DNA of 64,000 nt from Streptomyces djakartensis (GCF_014651075.1 NZ_BMWE01000005.1:124001-188000); one strand, 5' to 3'. Counted from the first letter of the stretch, positions 16,792-26,108 are shown. Numbers and translations: made by a program. Notes: generated by a model not told the origin, from the sequence alone.

Positions 16792-19620
16792 TCATGACGT
16801 CCTCCGCAGGGACACCAGGTCGGACAGCTCGCGGTCGGTCAGTTCCGTGAGGGCCGACTCGCCGGAGCCGAGGATCGCGTCGGCCAGGGCCCGCTTGGCC
16901 TGGAGCATGTCGGCGATGCGGTCCTCGACCGTGCCCTCGGTGATGAGGCGGTGGACCTGGACGGGCTGGGTCTGGCCGATGCGGTAGGCCCGGTCGGTGG
17001 CCTGTTCCTCGACGGCCGGGTTCCACCAGCGGTCGAAGTGGACGACATGGCCCGCCCGGGTGAGGTTGAGGCCGGTGCCGGCCGCCTTGAGGGACAGCAC
17101 CAGGACCGGGGCCGAACCGGCCTGGAAACGGTCCACCATGCGCTCCCGCTCGGGGACCGGCGTGCCTCCGTGCAGGAGGTCGACCGGGACCGCCCGGGAG
17201 GCCAGGTGCGAGGTGATCAGCCGGGCCATCCCCACGTACTGCGTGAAGACGAGCGCGGAGCCGTCCTCGGCGAGCAGGGTGTCCAGCAGCTCGTCCAGCA
17301 GGGCCAGTTTGCCGGAACGGGCGGCGAGCCGGTCACCGGCCGGCGCGTGCTCCTCCTTCAGGTACAGCGCGGGGTGGTCGCAGATCTGCTTCAGCGAGGT
17401 CAGCAGTTTCAGCACCATGCCCCGGCGGGCCATGCCCTCGGCGGTCTCGATGGCGAGCATCGACTCGCGGACCACCGCCTCGTACAGCGCGGCCTGTTCG
17501 CGGGTGAGGGGCACCGGATGGTCGGTCTCCGTCTTGGGCGGGAGTTCGGGCACGATGCCCGGGTCGGACTTCTTCCGGCGCAGCAGGAAGGGCCGGACCA
17601 GGCGGGCGAGGCGCTCCACCGCCTCCGCGTCCTCGCCGTTCTCCACGGCCCGGGCGTGCCGGGCGCGGAAGGATTTCAGCGGGCCGAGCAGGCCCGGGGT
17701 CGTCCAGTCGAGCAGCGCCCACAGCTCCGACAGGTTGTTCTCGACCGGTGTGCCGGTCAGGGCCACGCGAGCGGGGGACGGGATGGTGCGCAGCGCCTTG
17801 GCCGTGGCCGAGTAGGGGTTCTTCACGTGCTGGGCCTCATCGGCGACGACCATGCCCCACGCCTGCTCGGCCAGGGCGGGGGCCGCCGAGCGCATCGTGC
17901 CGTACGTGGTGAGGACGAAGCCGCCGTCCAGGCCGGTCAGGCTGCGGTCCGGGCCGTGGAAGCGGCGGACGGGGACGCCGGGTGCGAACCGCGTGATCTC
18001 CCGCTGCCAGTTGCCCAGCAGCGAGGCCGGGCAGACCACCAGGGTGGGCTCGCGGCGGGCACGTTTCAGATGCAGGGCGATGAGGGTGACGGTCTTGCCC
18101 AGGCCCATGTCGTCGGCGAGGCAGCCGCCGAGGCCGAGGGAGGTCATCAGGTCGAGCCAGGCCAGGCCCCGGAGCTGGTAGTCGCGGAGGGTGGCGTGCA
18201 GGCCGGGCGGCGGCTCGGCCGGGCGTACCCCTGAGGTCAGACGGTCGCGCAGGGCGGCCAGCGCGCCGGCCGGTACGGCCTCGACGGTCTCGCCGTCCAC
18301 CTCGGCGGTGCCGGTGAGGGCGACGGACAGCGCGTCGACCGGGTCGAGCAGGCCCAGGTCCCGCTTGCGGGCCTTGCGGACGAGGGCCGGGTCGACCAGC
18401 ACCCACTGGTCGCGCAGCCGGACGACGGGACGGTGGGCCTCGGCGAGGGCGTCCATCTCGGCCTCGGTGAGCGGGTCGCCGCCGAGCGCCAGCTGCCAGC
18501 GGAAGCCGAGCAGGTCCTCGCTCTCGAAGAAGCCGGTGCCGTCGGTCGCCGAGCCGGGGGCCGGCCGCACCACCGCCGTGGCGGACAGGTCCTGGGCGAG
18601 GTCCCGCGGCCAGTGCACGGCGACCCCGGCCGCGGCCAGCCGGGTGGCGGCGACGCCGAGGAGGTCGTTCAGCTCCTCCTCGGTCAGCGCCAGCACATCG
18701 GGCACGTCCCGGTCGGAGAGCCGGTCGAGCGGGGGCCAGATCCGGGCCGCGCGGCGGACGGCGAGAGCCGAGTCCACGCGGGCGCGGGGGCCGAAGGCGT
18801 CACCGGCCGCGCCCGCCCACAGAGCTGCGGCGTCGGTGACGAGGGTGGGGTCGGCGAGGCTGTGCACCTGGACGATCGCGGCGCCGGCGCTGCGTACGCC
18901 GCCGCCGGAGGCGTCGTCGAACAGGTCGTAGGCCGAGAGGTCCAGGCGGAGCGAGATCCGCACGCCCGCGTCCATGCCGGCGGCGACCTCGGCGGCCCAG
19001 TCGTGGGCGTCGGGCAGGTGCTGGGCACCGCGGGCGGCGAAGGGCCTGCCGGTGGCGTGGGGCGCGGCCGGGGTGCGGGGCAGGGTGTCGGCGACCGCGT
19101 CGAGGAAGGCCCGCACCAGGGCTTCCGGCTCGGGCAGCCGGATCGGGCCCGGCCCGGGCAGCGGGACGGCGTGCCCCTCGCAGGGCAGGGCGGCGGCCAC
19201 CGCGCGCAGGTGGGCGATGTCGTCCGGGTCGAGCGGGCCGGCGCGCCAGGCGTCGTGCCCGGTGGCGGTCAGGCCGGGCAGCAGCCGGCCGCGCGCGGTC
19301 AGCCGCAGCGCGTGCAGGGCGGCGGCTCCCCAGCAGGCGGTGGCGGGGTGGGCCGCCGGGTCGTGCCGGGCGCGCACCAGGAGCGGCAGGGCCGTGTCCA
19401 GCGGGAGGGACAGCGCCGGGGTGGTCCGCCGCCGGACACCCGCGCCGTGCCGGCGCACGACGGTCAGCTCGGTGTCCTCGGAGGGCAGGAGCTCGCCCTC
19501 GGGGTCCCAGAAGGCGACGCGTCCGTCGCGTGGGAGGGGCGCGGGCAGGAAGACGGCCGGGAGCCGGACCGGGACCCTCGCGTCCCCCGCCCGCTCGGCC
19601 ACCGCGGCCGTGTCACCCAT
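16792..19620 (-). CDS. SNF2-family DEAD/DEAH box helicase
   Basis: A 942-residue SWI2/SNF2 ATPase. The N-terminal 450 residues are a bacterial SNF2-associated region. The motor follows: ADDMGLGKTVTLIALHL (motif I), VVADEAQHVKNP (II, DEAQ), ALTGTPVENNLSELW (III) in the first lobe, then SALVFTQYVGMARL (IV), LVLSLKAAGTGLNLTRA (V) and DRAYRIGQTQPVQVHRL (VI) in the second. It should translocate on double-stranded DNA using ATP. ATG 19620 is favoured over an upstream GTG because GGAGGTG lies nine bases before it. It is followed 19 bp later by the SWIM gene, so the products probably act together. No restriction or other defence nuclease is adjacent, so a defence role is not supported. Confidence 0.95.
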   Translation of the reverse strand: MGDTAAVAERAGDARVPVRLPAVFLPAPLPRDGRVAFWDPEGELLPSEDTELTVVRRHGAGVRRRTTPALSLPLDTALPLLVRARHDPAAHPATACWGAAALHALRLTARGRLLPGLTATGHDAWRAGPLDPDDIAHLRAVAAALPCEGHAVPLPGPGPIRLPEPEALVRAFLDAVADTLPRTPAAPHATGRPFAARGAQHLPDAHDWAAEVAAGMDAGVRISLRLDLSAYDLFDDASGGGVRSAGAAIVQVHSLADPTLVTDAAALWAGAAGDAFGPRARVDSALAVRRAARIWPPLDRLSDRDVPDVLALTEEELNDLLGVAATRLAAAGVAVHWPRDLAQDLSATAVVRPAPGSATDGTGFFESEDLLGFRWQLALGGDPLTEAEMDALAEAHRPVVRLRDQWVLVDPALVRKARKRDLGLLDPVDALSVALTGTAEVDGETVEAVPAGALAALRDRLTSGVRPAEPPPGLHATLRDYQLRGLAWLDLMTSLGLGGCLADDMGLGKTVTLIALHLKRARREPTLVVCPASLLGNWQREITRFAPGVPVRRFHGPDRSLTGLDGGFVLTTYGTMRSAAPALAEQAWGMVVADEAQHVKNPYSATAKALRTIPSPARVALTGTPVENNLSELWALLDWTTPGLLGPLKSFRARHARAVENGEDAEAVERLARLVRPFLLRRKKSDPGIVPELPPKTETDHPVPLTREQAALYEAVVRESMLAIETAEGMARRGMVLKLLTSLKQICDHPALYLKEEHAPAGDRLAARSGKLALLDELLDTLLAEDGSALVFTQYVGMARLITSHLASRAVPVDLLHGGTPVPERERMVDRFQAGSAPVLVLSLKAAGTGLNLTRAGHVVHFDRWWNPAVEEQATDRAYRIGQTQPVQVHRLITEGTVEDRIADMLQAKRALADAILGSGESALTELTDRELSDLVSLRRTS

Positions 19621-19705
19621 GTGTCCTGTCACCTCCCGCCCCTTCGCCGGACCAGTTGTCTCCGACTCTACGGGCGAGGTCTGACAACCGGCCCCGGCGC
19701 AGGGG

Positions 19706-20284
19706 TCAGGGCACCGTCCGGGACACCACGTACACCCACGGATACGCCGGGTTGGACAGGTCCACGACCACGTCGTGCGTGGGGGCCGGGTTCTGCTGCC
19801 GGTGGACGAAGCCGTACCACCCGTCGGCCTCGGGGAACTTCCAGCCGGTGATCTTCCGGTCCCGGGCGCCGATGGTGACGGCCCCGTCCTTCAGGTCCTT
19901 CCGGGTCACGCCCAGGCCCGTCAGATAGGCGTCCAGACCGGCCGCGTTGGTCTCGAACTGGGCGTACAGGCGGCTGGTCCGCCAGTTGTTGGTCTCGTAG
20001 TACGCCACGTGCCAGGCCGGGTGCGGGACGGGCACCTGGTAGATGCGGCGCTGGAGCTTGGACGGCCAGCCTGCGGTCAGGCCGGTGGCCGAGTACTTCG
20101 CTTCCTTGTCCTTGCCGCTGTCCCGGCTCTGGTTCGCGGAGATCACCAGGTAGCCGGCGGGGATGCCGATGAGCAGCACGATGATCAGCAGGGTGAGTGC
20201 CCGGCGGCGGATCATGTGGCGGCGGTCCTCGGCCGGATGCTCCCCCTCCGGCCAGGAGCCCTGGTGCGGCAGGGAGGCGGTCAC
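19706..20284 (-). CDS. Membrane-anchored protein of unknown function
   Basis: A 192-residue protein with a basic N-terminus, one membrane span at about 27-46 (LTLLIIVLLIGIPAGYLVIS) and an external domain of about 140 residues with aromatic motifs HVAYYETNNWRTSRLYAQF and GWYGFVHRQQNP. I recognise it only as a conserved Streptomyces type without known function. The GTG start overlaps the stop of the ROK kinase gene (GTGA), preceded by AGGAGA, so translation is probably coupled to it. There is no lipobox or catalytic motif. Confidence 0.75.
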   Translation of the reverse strand: MTASLPHQGSWPEGEHPAEDRRHMIRRRALTLLIIVLLIGIPAGYLVISANQSRDSGKDKEAKYSATGLTAGWPSKLQRRIYQVPVPHPAWHVAYYETNNWRTSRLYAQFETNAAGLDAYLTGLGVTRKDLKDGAVTIGARDRKITGWKFPEADGWYGFVHRQQNPAPTHDVVVDLSNPAYPWVYVVSRTVP

Positions 20285-21429
20285 AGCGTCTCCTGGGTAC
20301 TGCGGCGGAACTGCGCGTACCGCTCGTAGCGCTCGTGCCGCTCCACCCGGCGGCGCTTGGCGCGCCGGAAGCGGCGGGCCACCAGCCGGGCCAGGTCGGC
20401 GGCGCCGACCATGCCTGCCTCGGGGCCGAGCTGGGCCCGGGTGATACGGGCCTCGGGGCGGTAGCCGCGGCCCGTCAGATGCCTGCGGAAGGCGTCCCTG
20501 GCGGGGCCGATGAGCAGGTCGTCGGCGGCCGAGACGCCGCCGCCGATCACGAAGCAGGAGGGGTCGAGAGCGGCGGCGAGGTTGGCGATGCCGACGCCCA
20601 GCCACTGGCCGATGTCCTGAAGCAGCTCGATGCACATGGCGTCGCCCTCACGGGCCAGCTCGGTGATCATCGGGCCGGTGATGTCGGAGACGTTGCCCTT
20701 GACGTGCTCGATGATCCCGTACGCCACCGGCGAGTCGGCCGCGGCCAGTTCGCGTGCCTCGCGGACCAGGGCGTTCCCGGAGCTGTACTGCTCCCAGCAG
20801 CCGCGGTTGCCGCACGGGCAGCGGTGCCCGCCGGGGACGACCTGCATGTGACCGAACTCGCCGGCGACGCCGTACTTGCCGCGCTTGACCTGTCCGTCCT
20901 CCAGGATGGCGCCGCCGATGCCGGTGCCCAGCGTGATCATGACGAGGTGGTCCTCGCCGCGCCCTGCGCCGAATCGCCACTCCGCCCAGGCGGCGGTGTT
21001 CGCGTCGTTGTCCACGAGGACCGGTACCGAGAGCCGGCCCGAGAGGCGGTCGCGCAGCGGTTCGTTGCGCCACGACAGGTGGGGGGCGAACAGCACGCGG
21101 TTGCGGTCGGCGTCGACCCAGCCGGCCGCGCCGATGCCGACGGCGTGCACGTCGTGCCGGTCGGACAGGTCCAGGACCAGCTCGGCGATCGTGTCCTCGA
21201 CGACCTTGGGGCTCTTGGACTTGTCCGGGGTCTCGGTGCGGACCTTCTCCAGGATGTTGCCGTCGGCGTCGACGACGCCCGCCATCACCTTCGTACCGCC
21301 GATGTCGATGCCGACCGTCGGCACGCGGGGTGCCGTCAGGAGTGAGCGGCGCTCCCGGGTGCCGACCGTGCGGAGCGCGGTGGCGCGGCGGGAGCCGATG
21401 GGGGCGGTGAAGTCGCGGTAGGTGCTCAT
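20281..21429 (-). CDS. ROK-family sugar kinase, probable glucokinase
   Basis: A 382-residue ROK protein with an N-terminal extension of about 45 residues before the kinase fold. It contains the phosphate-1 motif VGIDIGGTKVMAGVVD, VLVDNDANTAAWAEWRFG, the catalytic Asp in the NDAN region, TLGTGIGGAILEDG, and the zinc-binding consensus GHRCPCGNRGCWEQYSSG. These point to a kinase rather than a ROK repressor: there is no HTH. Glucose or a related hexose is the likely substrate, phosphorylated with ATP. ATG 21429 gives a typical start although the ribosome site is weak. It is followed with a four-base overlap by the membrane-protein gene and preceded by a GntR regulator gene. Confidence 0.9.
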   Translation of the reverse strand: MSTYRDFTAPIGSRRATALRTVGTRERRSLLTAPRVPTVGIDIGGTKVMAGVVDADGNILEKVRTETPDKSKSPKVVEDTIAELVLDLSDRHDVHAVGIGAAGWVDADRNRVLFAPHLSWRNEPLRDRLSGRLSVPVLVDNDANTAAWAEWRFGAGRGEDHLVMITLGTGIGGAILEDGQVKRGKYGVAGEFGHMQVVPGGHRCPCGNRGCWEQYSSGNALVREARELAAADSPVAYGIIEHVKGNVSDITGPMITELAREGDAMCIELLQDIGQWLGVGIANLAAALDPSCFVIGGGVSAADDLLIGPARDAFRRHLTGRGYRPEARITRAQLGPEAGMVGAADLARLVARRFRRAKRRRVERHERYERYAQFRRSTQETL

Positions 21430-21538
21430 CGCCGCCGATTCTGCCTCACGGTGAGGCAGGGTGCGGAGCACAGGGGTGATGCGGATCGTCGCGGCTGTGC
21501 GGGTGCGTGGGGGCTTGTCGCGCCGTTCCCCGCGCCCC

Positions 21539-22303
21539 TCAAGGACGCACGAGCAACTGGAATTCGAAGGAATAGCGCGTCGGACGGTAGGTGTGCGTGC
21601 CGTACTCGACCGCGCGGCCCGTGTCGTCGAACGTGACGCGTTGCATGGTCAGCAGCGGAGCCCCCGTCTCCTCCACCAGACGGTCCGCCTCCTCCGTCGT
21701 CGCCGCCCGGGCGCCGATCGACTGGCGGGCGCTGTGGAGGGTGATGCCGGCGGCGCGCATCAGCCGGTAGAGGCCGGTGGCCTCCAGCTGGTCGGTGTCC
21801 AGGTCGATGAGGCCGGGGGGCAGGAAGTTGCAGAGGTGGGCCATGGGCTCGCCGTGGGCGAGGCGGAGGCGTTCCACGCGGTGGACGTCGCTGTCCTCGG
21901 CGACGCCGAGCGCTGCGGCGACCTCGGCGGAGGCGGGGACGAGCGTGTTGACCAGTACCTTGGTGGCCGGGCGCTGCCCGGCCGCCTCCAGGTCGTCGTA
22001 GAGGCTGCTGAGCTCCAGGGGGCGCTTGACCTGGCTGTGCACGACCTGGGTGCCGACCCCGCGGCGGCGGACGAGGAGGCCCTTGTCGACGAGCGACTGG
22101 ATGGCCTGGCGGACGGTCGGCCGGGACAGACCGAGCCGGGCTGCGAGTTCGATCTCGTTGCCCAACAGGCTTCCGGGGGTCAGCGTGCCGTGCTCGATGG
22201 CGGCCTCGAGCTGCTGGGACAGCTGGAAGTACAAGGGCACGGGAGAGCTGCGGTCCACGCTCAGCTCGAGCTGCACGGTCGGGTCCACTTCTGGTTTCGG
22301 CAC
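21539..22303 (-). CDS. GntR/HutC-family transcriptional regulator
   Basis: A 254-residue repressor-type protein. The winged helix is at about 20-90 (SPVPLYFQLSQQLEAAIEHG, LAARLGLSRPTVRQAIQSLV, GLLVRRRGVGTQVV), followed by a UTRA effector domain (LRLAHGEPMAHLCNFLPPGL ... YRPTRYSFEFQLLVR). UTRA domains bind sugars, phosphosugars or related small molecules. GTG start with a distant GGAG. It is divergent from a MocA-type dehydrogenase with 101 bp between them, so it likely controls that gene and itself. The effector may be inositol or a similar polyol. Confidence 0.92.
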   Translation of the reverse strand: MPKPEVDPTVQLELSVDRSSPVPLYFQLSQQLEAAIEHGTLTPGSLLGNEIELAARLGLSRPTVRQAIQSLVDKGLLVRRRGVGTQVVHSQVKRPLELSSLYDDLEAAGQRPATKVLVNTLVPASAEVAAALGVAEDSDVHRVERLRLAHGEPMAHLCNFLPPGLIDLDTDQLEATGLYRLMRAAGITLHSARQSIGARAATTEEADRLVEETGAPLLTMQRVTFDDTGRAVEYGTHTYRPTRYSFEFQLLVRP

Positions 22304-22353
22304 GGGCCGAGCGTAGCTCCGTGCGTTGTTGACGGGAAGTCGTGTAGTCAGAT

Positions 22354-22363
22354 TGTCCGGACA
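22354..22363. promoter_or_regulatory. Candidate operator between GntR and MocA-type genes
   Basis: Perfect palindrome TGTCCGGACA midway in the 101-bp divergent gap. Short, so its significance is limited; position fits a GntR/HutC operator. TTGACA at 22370 lies too near the dehydrogenase ATG to be an ordinary -35 element. Confidence 0.3.
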
Positions 22364-22404
22364 TATGGATTGACAGCGGCGGGCTGGGGACGCACTTTGT
22401 TTCC

Positions 22405-23430
22405 ATGCGCATCGGGGTCATCGGGACGGGCCGTATCGGCACGATCCACGCGAAAACGCTCAGCCGGAACCGGGACGTCGGATCCCTGATCCTCACGGAC
22501 GCGGACACCGCGCGGGCCCAGGAACTGGCCCACCGGCTGGGTGAGACGGCGGCGCCGGGTGTGGAGGAGATCTTCCGGTGGGGGGTCGACGCCGTGGTGA
22601 TCACGACGAACACGTCGGCTCACGCCGAACTGATCGGCCGGGCAGCACGCTCGGGGCTGCCGGTCTTCTGCGAGAAGCCCATCGCGCTGGATCTGCCGGG
22701 CACGCTCAGCGCGATCGCGGAGGTCGAGACGGCCGGGACGGTGCTCCAGATGGGCTTCCAGCGGCGCTTCGACACGGGGTACACGGGCGCGCGGGAGGCC
22801 GTGCGGTCCGGCAGGCTGGGGCGGCTGCACACCGTACGGGCGCTGACCAGCGACCAGACGCCGCCGCCGGCCGCGTGGCTGCCGCTGTCGGGCGGGCTGT
22901 ACCGGGACACGCTGATCCACGACTTCGACGTGCTGCGCTGGGTGACCGGCCGGGAGGTGGTGGACGTGTACGCGGCCGGGTCCGACGCCGGCCCGGCGAT
23001 GTTCCGCCAGGCCGGTGACGTGGACACCGGCGCGGCGCTGCTCACCCTCGACGACGGCACCCTCGCGACCGTCACCGGAGCCCGGCTGAACGGGGCGGGT
23101 TACGACGTCCGCATGGAGCTGGCCGGGGAACTCGACCAGATCGTGGTCGGACTGGACGACCGGACGCCGATCGCGTCCACCGAGCCGACCGGGCCGCCGG
23201 CCGCGGACAAGCCCTGGACCGGCTTCCTGGAGCGCTTCGGCCCGGCCTACGAGGCGGAGCTGAACGCGTTCGTCGAGGTCGTACGGGGCGAGCGGCCCAA
23301 CCCCTGCGACGGGCGCGAGGCCCTTCAGGCGCTGCGTATCGCCGAGGCGTGCGAGCTGTCGCGGCGGGAGCGCAGGCCGGTCCGCCTGGTGGAGATCGCC
23401 GGCGGGGCGGCGGCCCGGGCGTTAGTCTGA
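22405..23430 (+). CDS. Gfo/Idh/MocA-family oxidoreductase, probable inositol 2-dehydrogenase-like
   Basis: A 341-residue NAD-dependent sugar or polyol dehydrogenase. The Rossmann start is MRIGVIGTGRIGTIHAKTL, the conserved lysine motif is VFCEKPIALD, and the substrate-side helix has GLYRDTLIHDFDVLRWVTG with the expected D-x3-H-like catalytic histidine region. Closest in pattern to inositol 2-dehydrogenases, but substrate range in this family is wide. The ATG follows TTTCC and has no clear Shine-Dalgarno; with the short promoter distance the transcript may be nearly leaderless. Likely controlled by the divergent GntR/HutC regulator. Confidence 0.88.
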   Translation: MRIGVIGTGRIGTIHAKTLSRNRDVGSLILTDADTARAQELAHRLGETAAPGVEEIFRWGVDAVVITTNTSAHAELIGRAARSGLPVFCEKPIALDLPGTLSAIAEVETAGTVLQMGFQRRFDTGYTGAREAVRSGRLGRLHTVRALTSDQTPPPAAWLPLSGGLYRDTLIHDFDVLRWVTGREVVDVYAAGSDAGPAMFRQAGDVDTGAALLTLDDGTLATVTGARLNGAGYDVRMELAGELDQIVVGLDDRTPIASTEPTGPPAADKPWTGFLERFGPAYEAELNAFVEVVRGERPNPCDGREALQALRIAEACELSRRERRPVRLVEIAGGAAARALV

Positions 23431-23451
23431 GGGCCGGGATCGCCCGGCGGT

Positions 23452-24129
23452 TCAGTGCCCCTCCTGTTCCCCGTCCAGCAGGCCCGCGTCGTAGGCGAGC
23501 AGCGCGATCTGCACACGGTTGTTGAGGTCGAGCTTGGCCAGGATGCGGGAGACGTGCGTCTTGACGGTGGCGACGCTCATGAAGAGGCCGGTGGCGATCT
23601 CGGCGTTGGACAGGCCCCGGCCGACCGCGACGGCGACCTCGCGCTCGCGGTCGTTGAGGGCGGCCATGCGCTCCCGCGCCCGCGTGCGACGGGTGTCGGC
23701 GGCGGTGCCGACGGCGTGCCGCATCAGCTGGCGGGTCACGGTGGGCGACAGGACCGGGTCGCCGGCGGCGACCTTGCGCACCGCCGCGAGGATCTCGGCC
23801 GGCGGGGTGTCCTTGAGAACGAATCCGGCGGCACCCGCGCGCAGCGCCCGCAGCACCTGCTCGTCGGCGTGGAAGGTGGTGAGGACCACCACCTGCGGGG
23901 CGTCGTCGCGGGCGCGCAGCCGCTCCGTCGCCGTGAGACCGTCCACCGTCGGCATCCGGATGTCCATGAGGACGACGTCCGGGCGGGTGCGGTCGACGAG
24001 CGTCTCCGCCTCGCCCCCGTCGGCCGCCTCCCCGACGATCTCGATGTCGTCGGCGCCGCCCATCATGAAGGACAGCCCGGCCCGCACCAGCGGATCGTCG
24101 TCGACGAGGAGCAGTCTGATCGCAGTCAT
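23452..24129 (-). CDS. NarL/FixJ-type response regulator
   Basis: A 225-residue response regulator. The receiver domain has the acidic pocket LLLVDDDPLVRAG, phospho-acceptor Asp56 in VVLMDIRMP, the Thr in VVLTTFHADEQV and Lys in FVLKDTPPAE. The C-terminal LuxR helix-turn-helix is at about 155-215 (LNDREREVAVAVGRGLSNAE, ATVKTHVSRILAKLDLNNRV). It is encoded 101 bp downstream of its histidine kinase on the same strand, so the two form a pair. The controlled genes are unknown. Confidence 0.95.
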   Translation of the reverse strand: MTAIRLLLVDDDPLVRAGLSFMMGGADDIEIVGEAADGGEAETLVDRTRPDVVLMDIRMPTVDGLTATERLRARDDAPQVVVLTTFHADEQVLRALRAGAAGFVLKDTPPAEILAAVRKVAAGDPVLSPTVTRQLMRHAVGTAADTRRTRARERMAALNDREREVAVAVGRGLSNAEIATGLFMSVATVKTHVSRILAKLDLNNRVQIALLAYDAGLLDGEQEGH

Positions 24130-24230
24130 GGGCCCAACGAAATCACGGCCGGGGCGGGCACGGGGCCGCAGAGGTGTGACCGTGCGACGCCGACGTCACC
24201 TCGGCGGCGCCGCGTTGACGGACCGTGGGC

Positions 24231-25589
24231 TCACGCGCACGGCGGTCCCGAGCCGGCCGGGGGCCGGTGCCGGGCCGTCCCGTGCGGGCCCCACGGCAAC
24301 CATGCGCGCACCTCGAACCCGCCTTCCCGGGTGTACCCGTGCTCCAGGCCGCCGCCGGCGAGGGTCGCCCGCTCGGTCAGCCCGATCAGACCCTGCCCGG
24401 ATCCGGGTACGGGCGGCACCTCACCCTCGGGAGACGGGTTGCGCACGGTGACGGCCAGGCCGTCGCCGGGTGCGCCGGTGACGGACACCGTGACCTCTGT
24501 CCCGGGGGCGTGCTTGCGGGCGTTGGTGAGGCCCTCCTGGGCGATCCGGTAGGCGGTACGGCCGACGGCGGACGGGACCGCGGCCGGGTCGGTCACGCGG
24601 TGGTGCAGTGAGACCTTCATGCCGGCTTCGCGGCACTCGGCGACCAGCGTGTCCAGTGCCGCGAGCGTGGGCTGCGGACGCCCCGTGTCGTCGGGCTCGG
24701 CCGCCCTGAGGACGCCGATGATCTCCCGCAGGTCCTGCAGGGCCTCGTGGGCGCTCTCCCGGATCACACCCGCCGCCCGCGCCGTCTCCGCCGGGGGCGC
24801 GTCGGGCCGGAACTCCAACGCGCCCGCGTGCACGCTGAGCAGGGTCAGCCGGTGGGCGAGCACGTCGTGCATCTCCCGCGCGATGGCCTCGCGGGCGAGC
24901 CGCTGTGCCTGCTCGGCCCGCAGCCGCGCCTCCGTCTCGGCGCGCCGGGCACGGTCCCTCAGACTCAGCATCAGCTGCCGCTTGGACCGCACGAACATGC
25001 CCCACCCGACGATGGCCACGGTGAGCAGGACGGCGAGGACCACGGTCACGAGGTAGGGCAGGTCCGGGTCGGGACGCAGCCAGTAGATCAGCGGGGCCAT
25101 GGCGGCGCCGGTGCCGCCCACCCAGGCCACGTAGCGGAAGGGGCGGTGCACGGCGAGGGTGAACAAGGCGATCGCGCCGGCGCCGCCCGCCGTGTCCGAG
25201 ACCACGGTGACGGCGGTCAGCGCCACGGCCAGCCCCAGTGGCCAGCGGCGCCGCAGCCACACCGCCGCGCAGGCCAGCGCGCCGATCACCTGGTCCAGGA
25301 CGACCAGGCCGAGTGGCACCCGGGGGTTGTCGTTGATCGCCTCGGCGGCGAGCACACCCACCAGCACGGCCAGCAGGAAGCAGGAGAAGTCAACGATCCA
25401 GTCGCGGGCGGTGCGCCGGGGCCGTCGCCCGGCCCGGGTGGTGTCGGGGTCCAGTTCGTGGAGCAGGGCCGACGGGATGAACCATCTGGGCCCGGTGAAG
25501 AGCGCGGGTGTCTGCTCCGCCGGTACCGGGGAGGACCGCCCCGCCTTGTCACCACTCACGGACGGCAAATCTACGCAGCCCCGGCGCAC
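24231..25589 (-). CDS. Membrane sensor histidine kinase (HisKA_3 type)
   Basis: A 452-residue kinase. After a polar N-terminus come four or five membrane spans between about residues 65 and 215 (FSCFLLAVLVGVLAAEA, LVTVVLAVLLTVAIVGW). A HisKA_3 dimerisation domain follows with the phospho-accepting His in AREMHDVLAHRLTLLSVHA, then the ATP-binding domain (RIAQEGLTNARKHAPG N-box, GSGQGLIGLTER G-box). There is no large external sensor, so the signal is probably perceived in or near the membrane. GTG 25589 with GGGGTGA close upstream is used; GTG 25559 is an alternative. Partner of the downstream NarL-type regulator. Confidence 0.93.
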   Translation of the reverse strand: MRRGCVDLPSVSGDKAGRSSPVPAEQTPALFTGPRWFIPSALLHELDPDTTRAGRRPRRTARDWIVDFSCFLLAVLVGVLAAEAINDNPRVPLGLVVLDQVIGALACAAVWLRRRWPLGLAVALTAVTVVSDTAGGAGAIALFTLAVHRPFRYVAWVGGTGAAMAPLIYWLRPDPDLPYLVTVVLAVLLTVAIVGWGMFVRSKRQLMLSLRDRARRAETEARLRAEQAQRLAREAIAREMHDVLAHRLTLLSVHAGALEFRPDAPPAETARAAGVIRESAHEALQDLREIIGVLRAAEPDDTGRPQPTLAALDTLVAECREAGMKVSLHHRVTDPAAVPSAVGRTAYRIAQEGLTNARKHAPGTEVTVSVTGAPGDGLAVTVRNPSPEGEVPPVPGSGQGLIGLTERATLAGGGLEHGYTREGGFEVRAWLPWGPHGTARHRPPAGSGPPCA

Positions 25590-25738
25590 TTCACCCCGCT
25601 GCGGACGGGATCGTCGACCAAAGTCGCCCCGGCGCAGACTTTCGGCGGGGCCGGACCGGCGGAGCCGGGACTCACGTCCGAGGAAGCTCGCCCCGCGGCC
25701 GATGTGCGCAGGAGGTCCGCGGGGCGAGGCTTTCCGCC

Positions 25739-25939
25739 ATGAAGCAGGTACTGGAGATTCTCGGCTTCCTCGCCCTGGTCCAGGGCGTGGCGGGCCTGGT
25801 GCACGAGTTCACCGGCTGGAACTGGGGCCTCGTGCGGCGACCGGGCGTCCTCGACGGCTACGAGGTCTACGCGAGCATCGCCCTGCTGGTGCTGGGCATC
25901 GCCCTGTTCGCGGCCGCCGGGAGCCGGAAGTCGTCCTGA
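25739..25939 (+). CDS. Small two-span membrane protein
   Basis: A 66-residue protein with two hydrophobic segments, at about 5-20 (LEILGFLALVQGVAGLV) and 42-60 (ASIALLVLGIALFAAAG), joined by a polar loop with HEFTGWNWGLVRR. No family recognised. The coding bias is good and the gene is free-standing, divergent from the histidine kinase. The 169 bp downstream contain no gene. Confidence 0.65.
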   Translation: MKQVLEILGFLALVQGVAGLVHEFTGWNWGLVRRPGVLDGYEVYASIALLVLGIALFAAAGSRKSS

Positions 25940-26108
25940 GCGGCTGGACGGACCGCCTCAGCAGCCGTGGTCGACCAGGTCGGACGACGCGTGGTGATCG
26001 GCCGTGCCACCGTGTACTCGCGGTAGCAGCCGGACGGCTGGCTGGGCAGGACGCCTTCCGGTGAACTCCGTGGCCTCACCGGGAAGTCGGGCCGGCGGCC
26101 GGGCCCGG

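Noticed and set aside
16792..19620. SNF2 helicase considered as part of a DISARM- or BREX-like defence system
   Set aside because: No methyltransferase of the DISARM type, phospholipase-D or nuclease gene adjoins it; the nearby methyltransferase is a small-molecule type in a different unit.
18433..19851. 472-codon plus-strand open frame across the SNF2 gene start
   Set aside because: Antisense to conserved helicase coding sequence, no recognisable domain.
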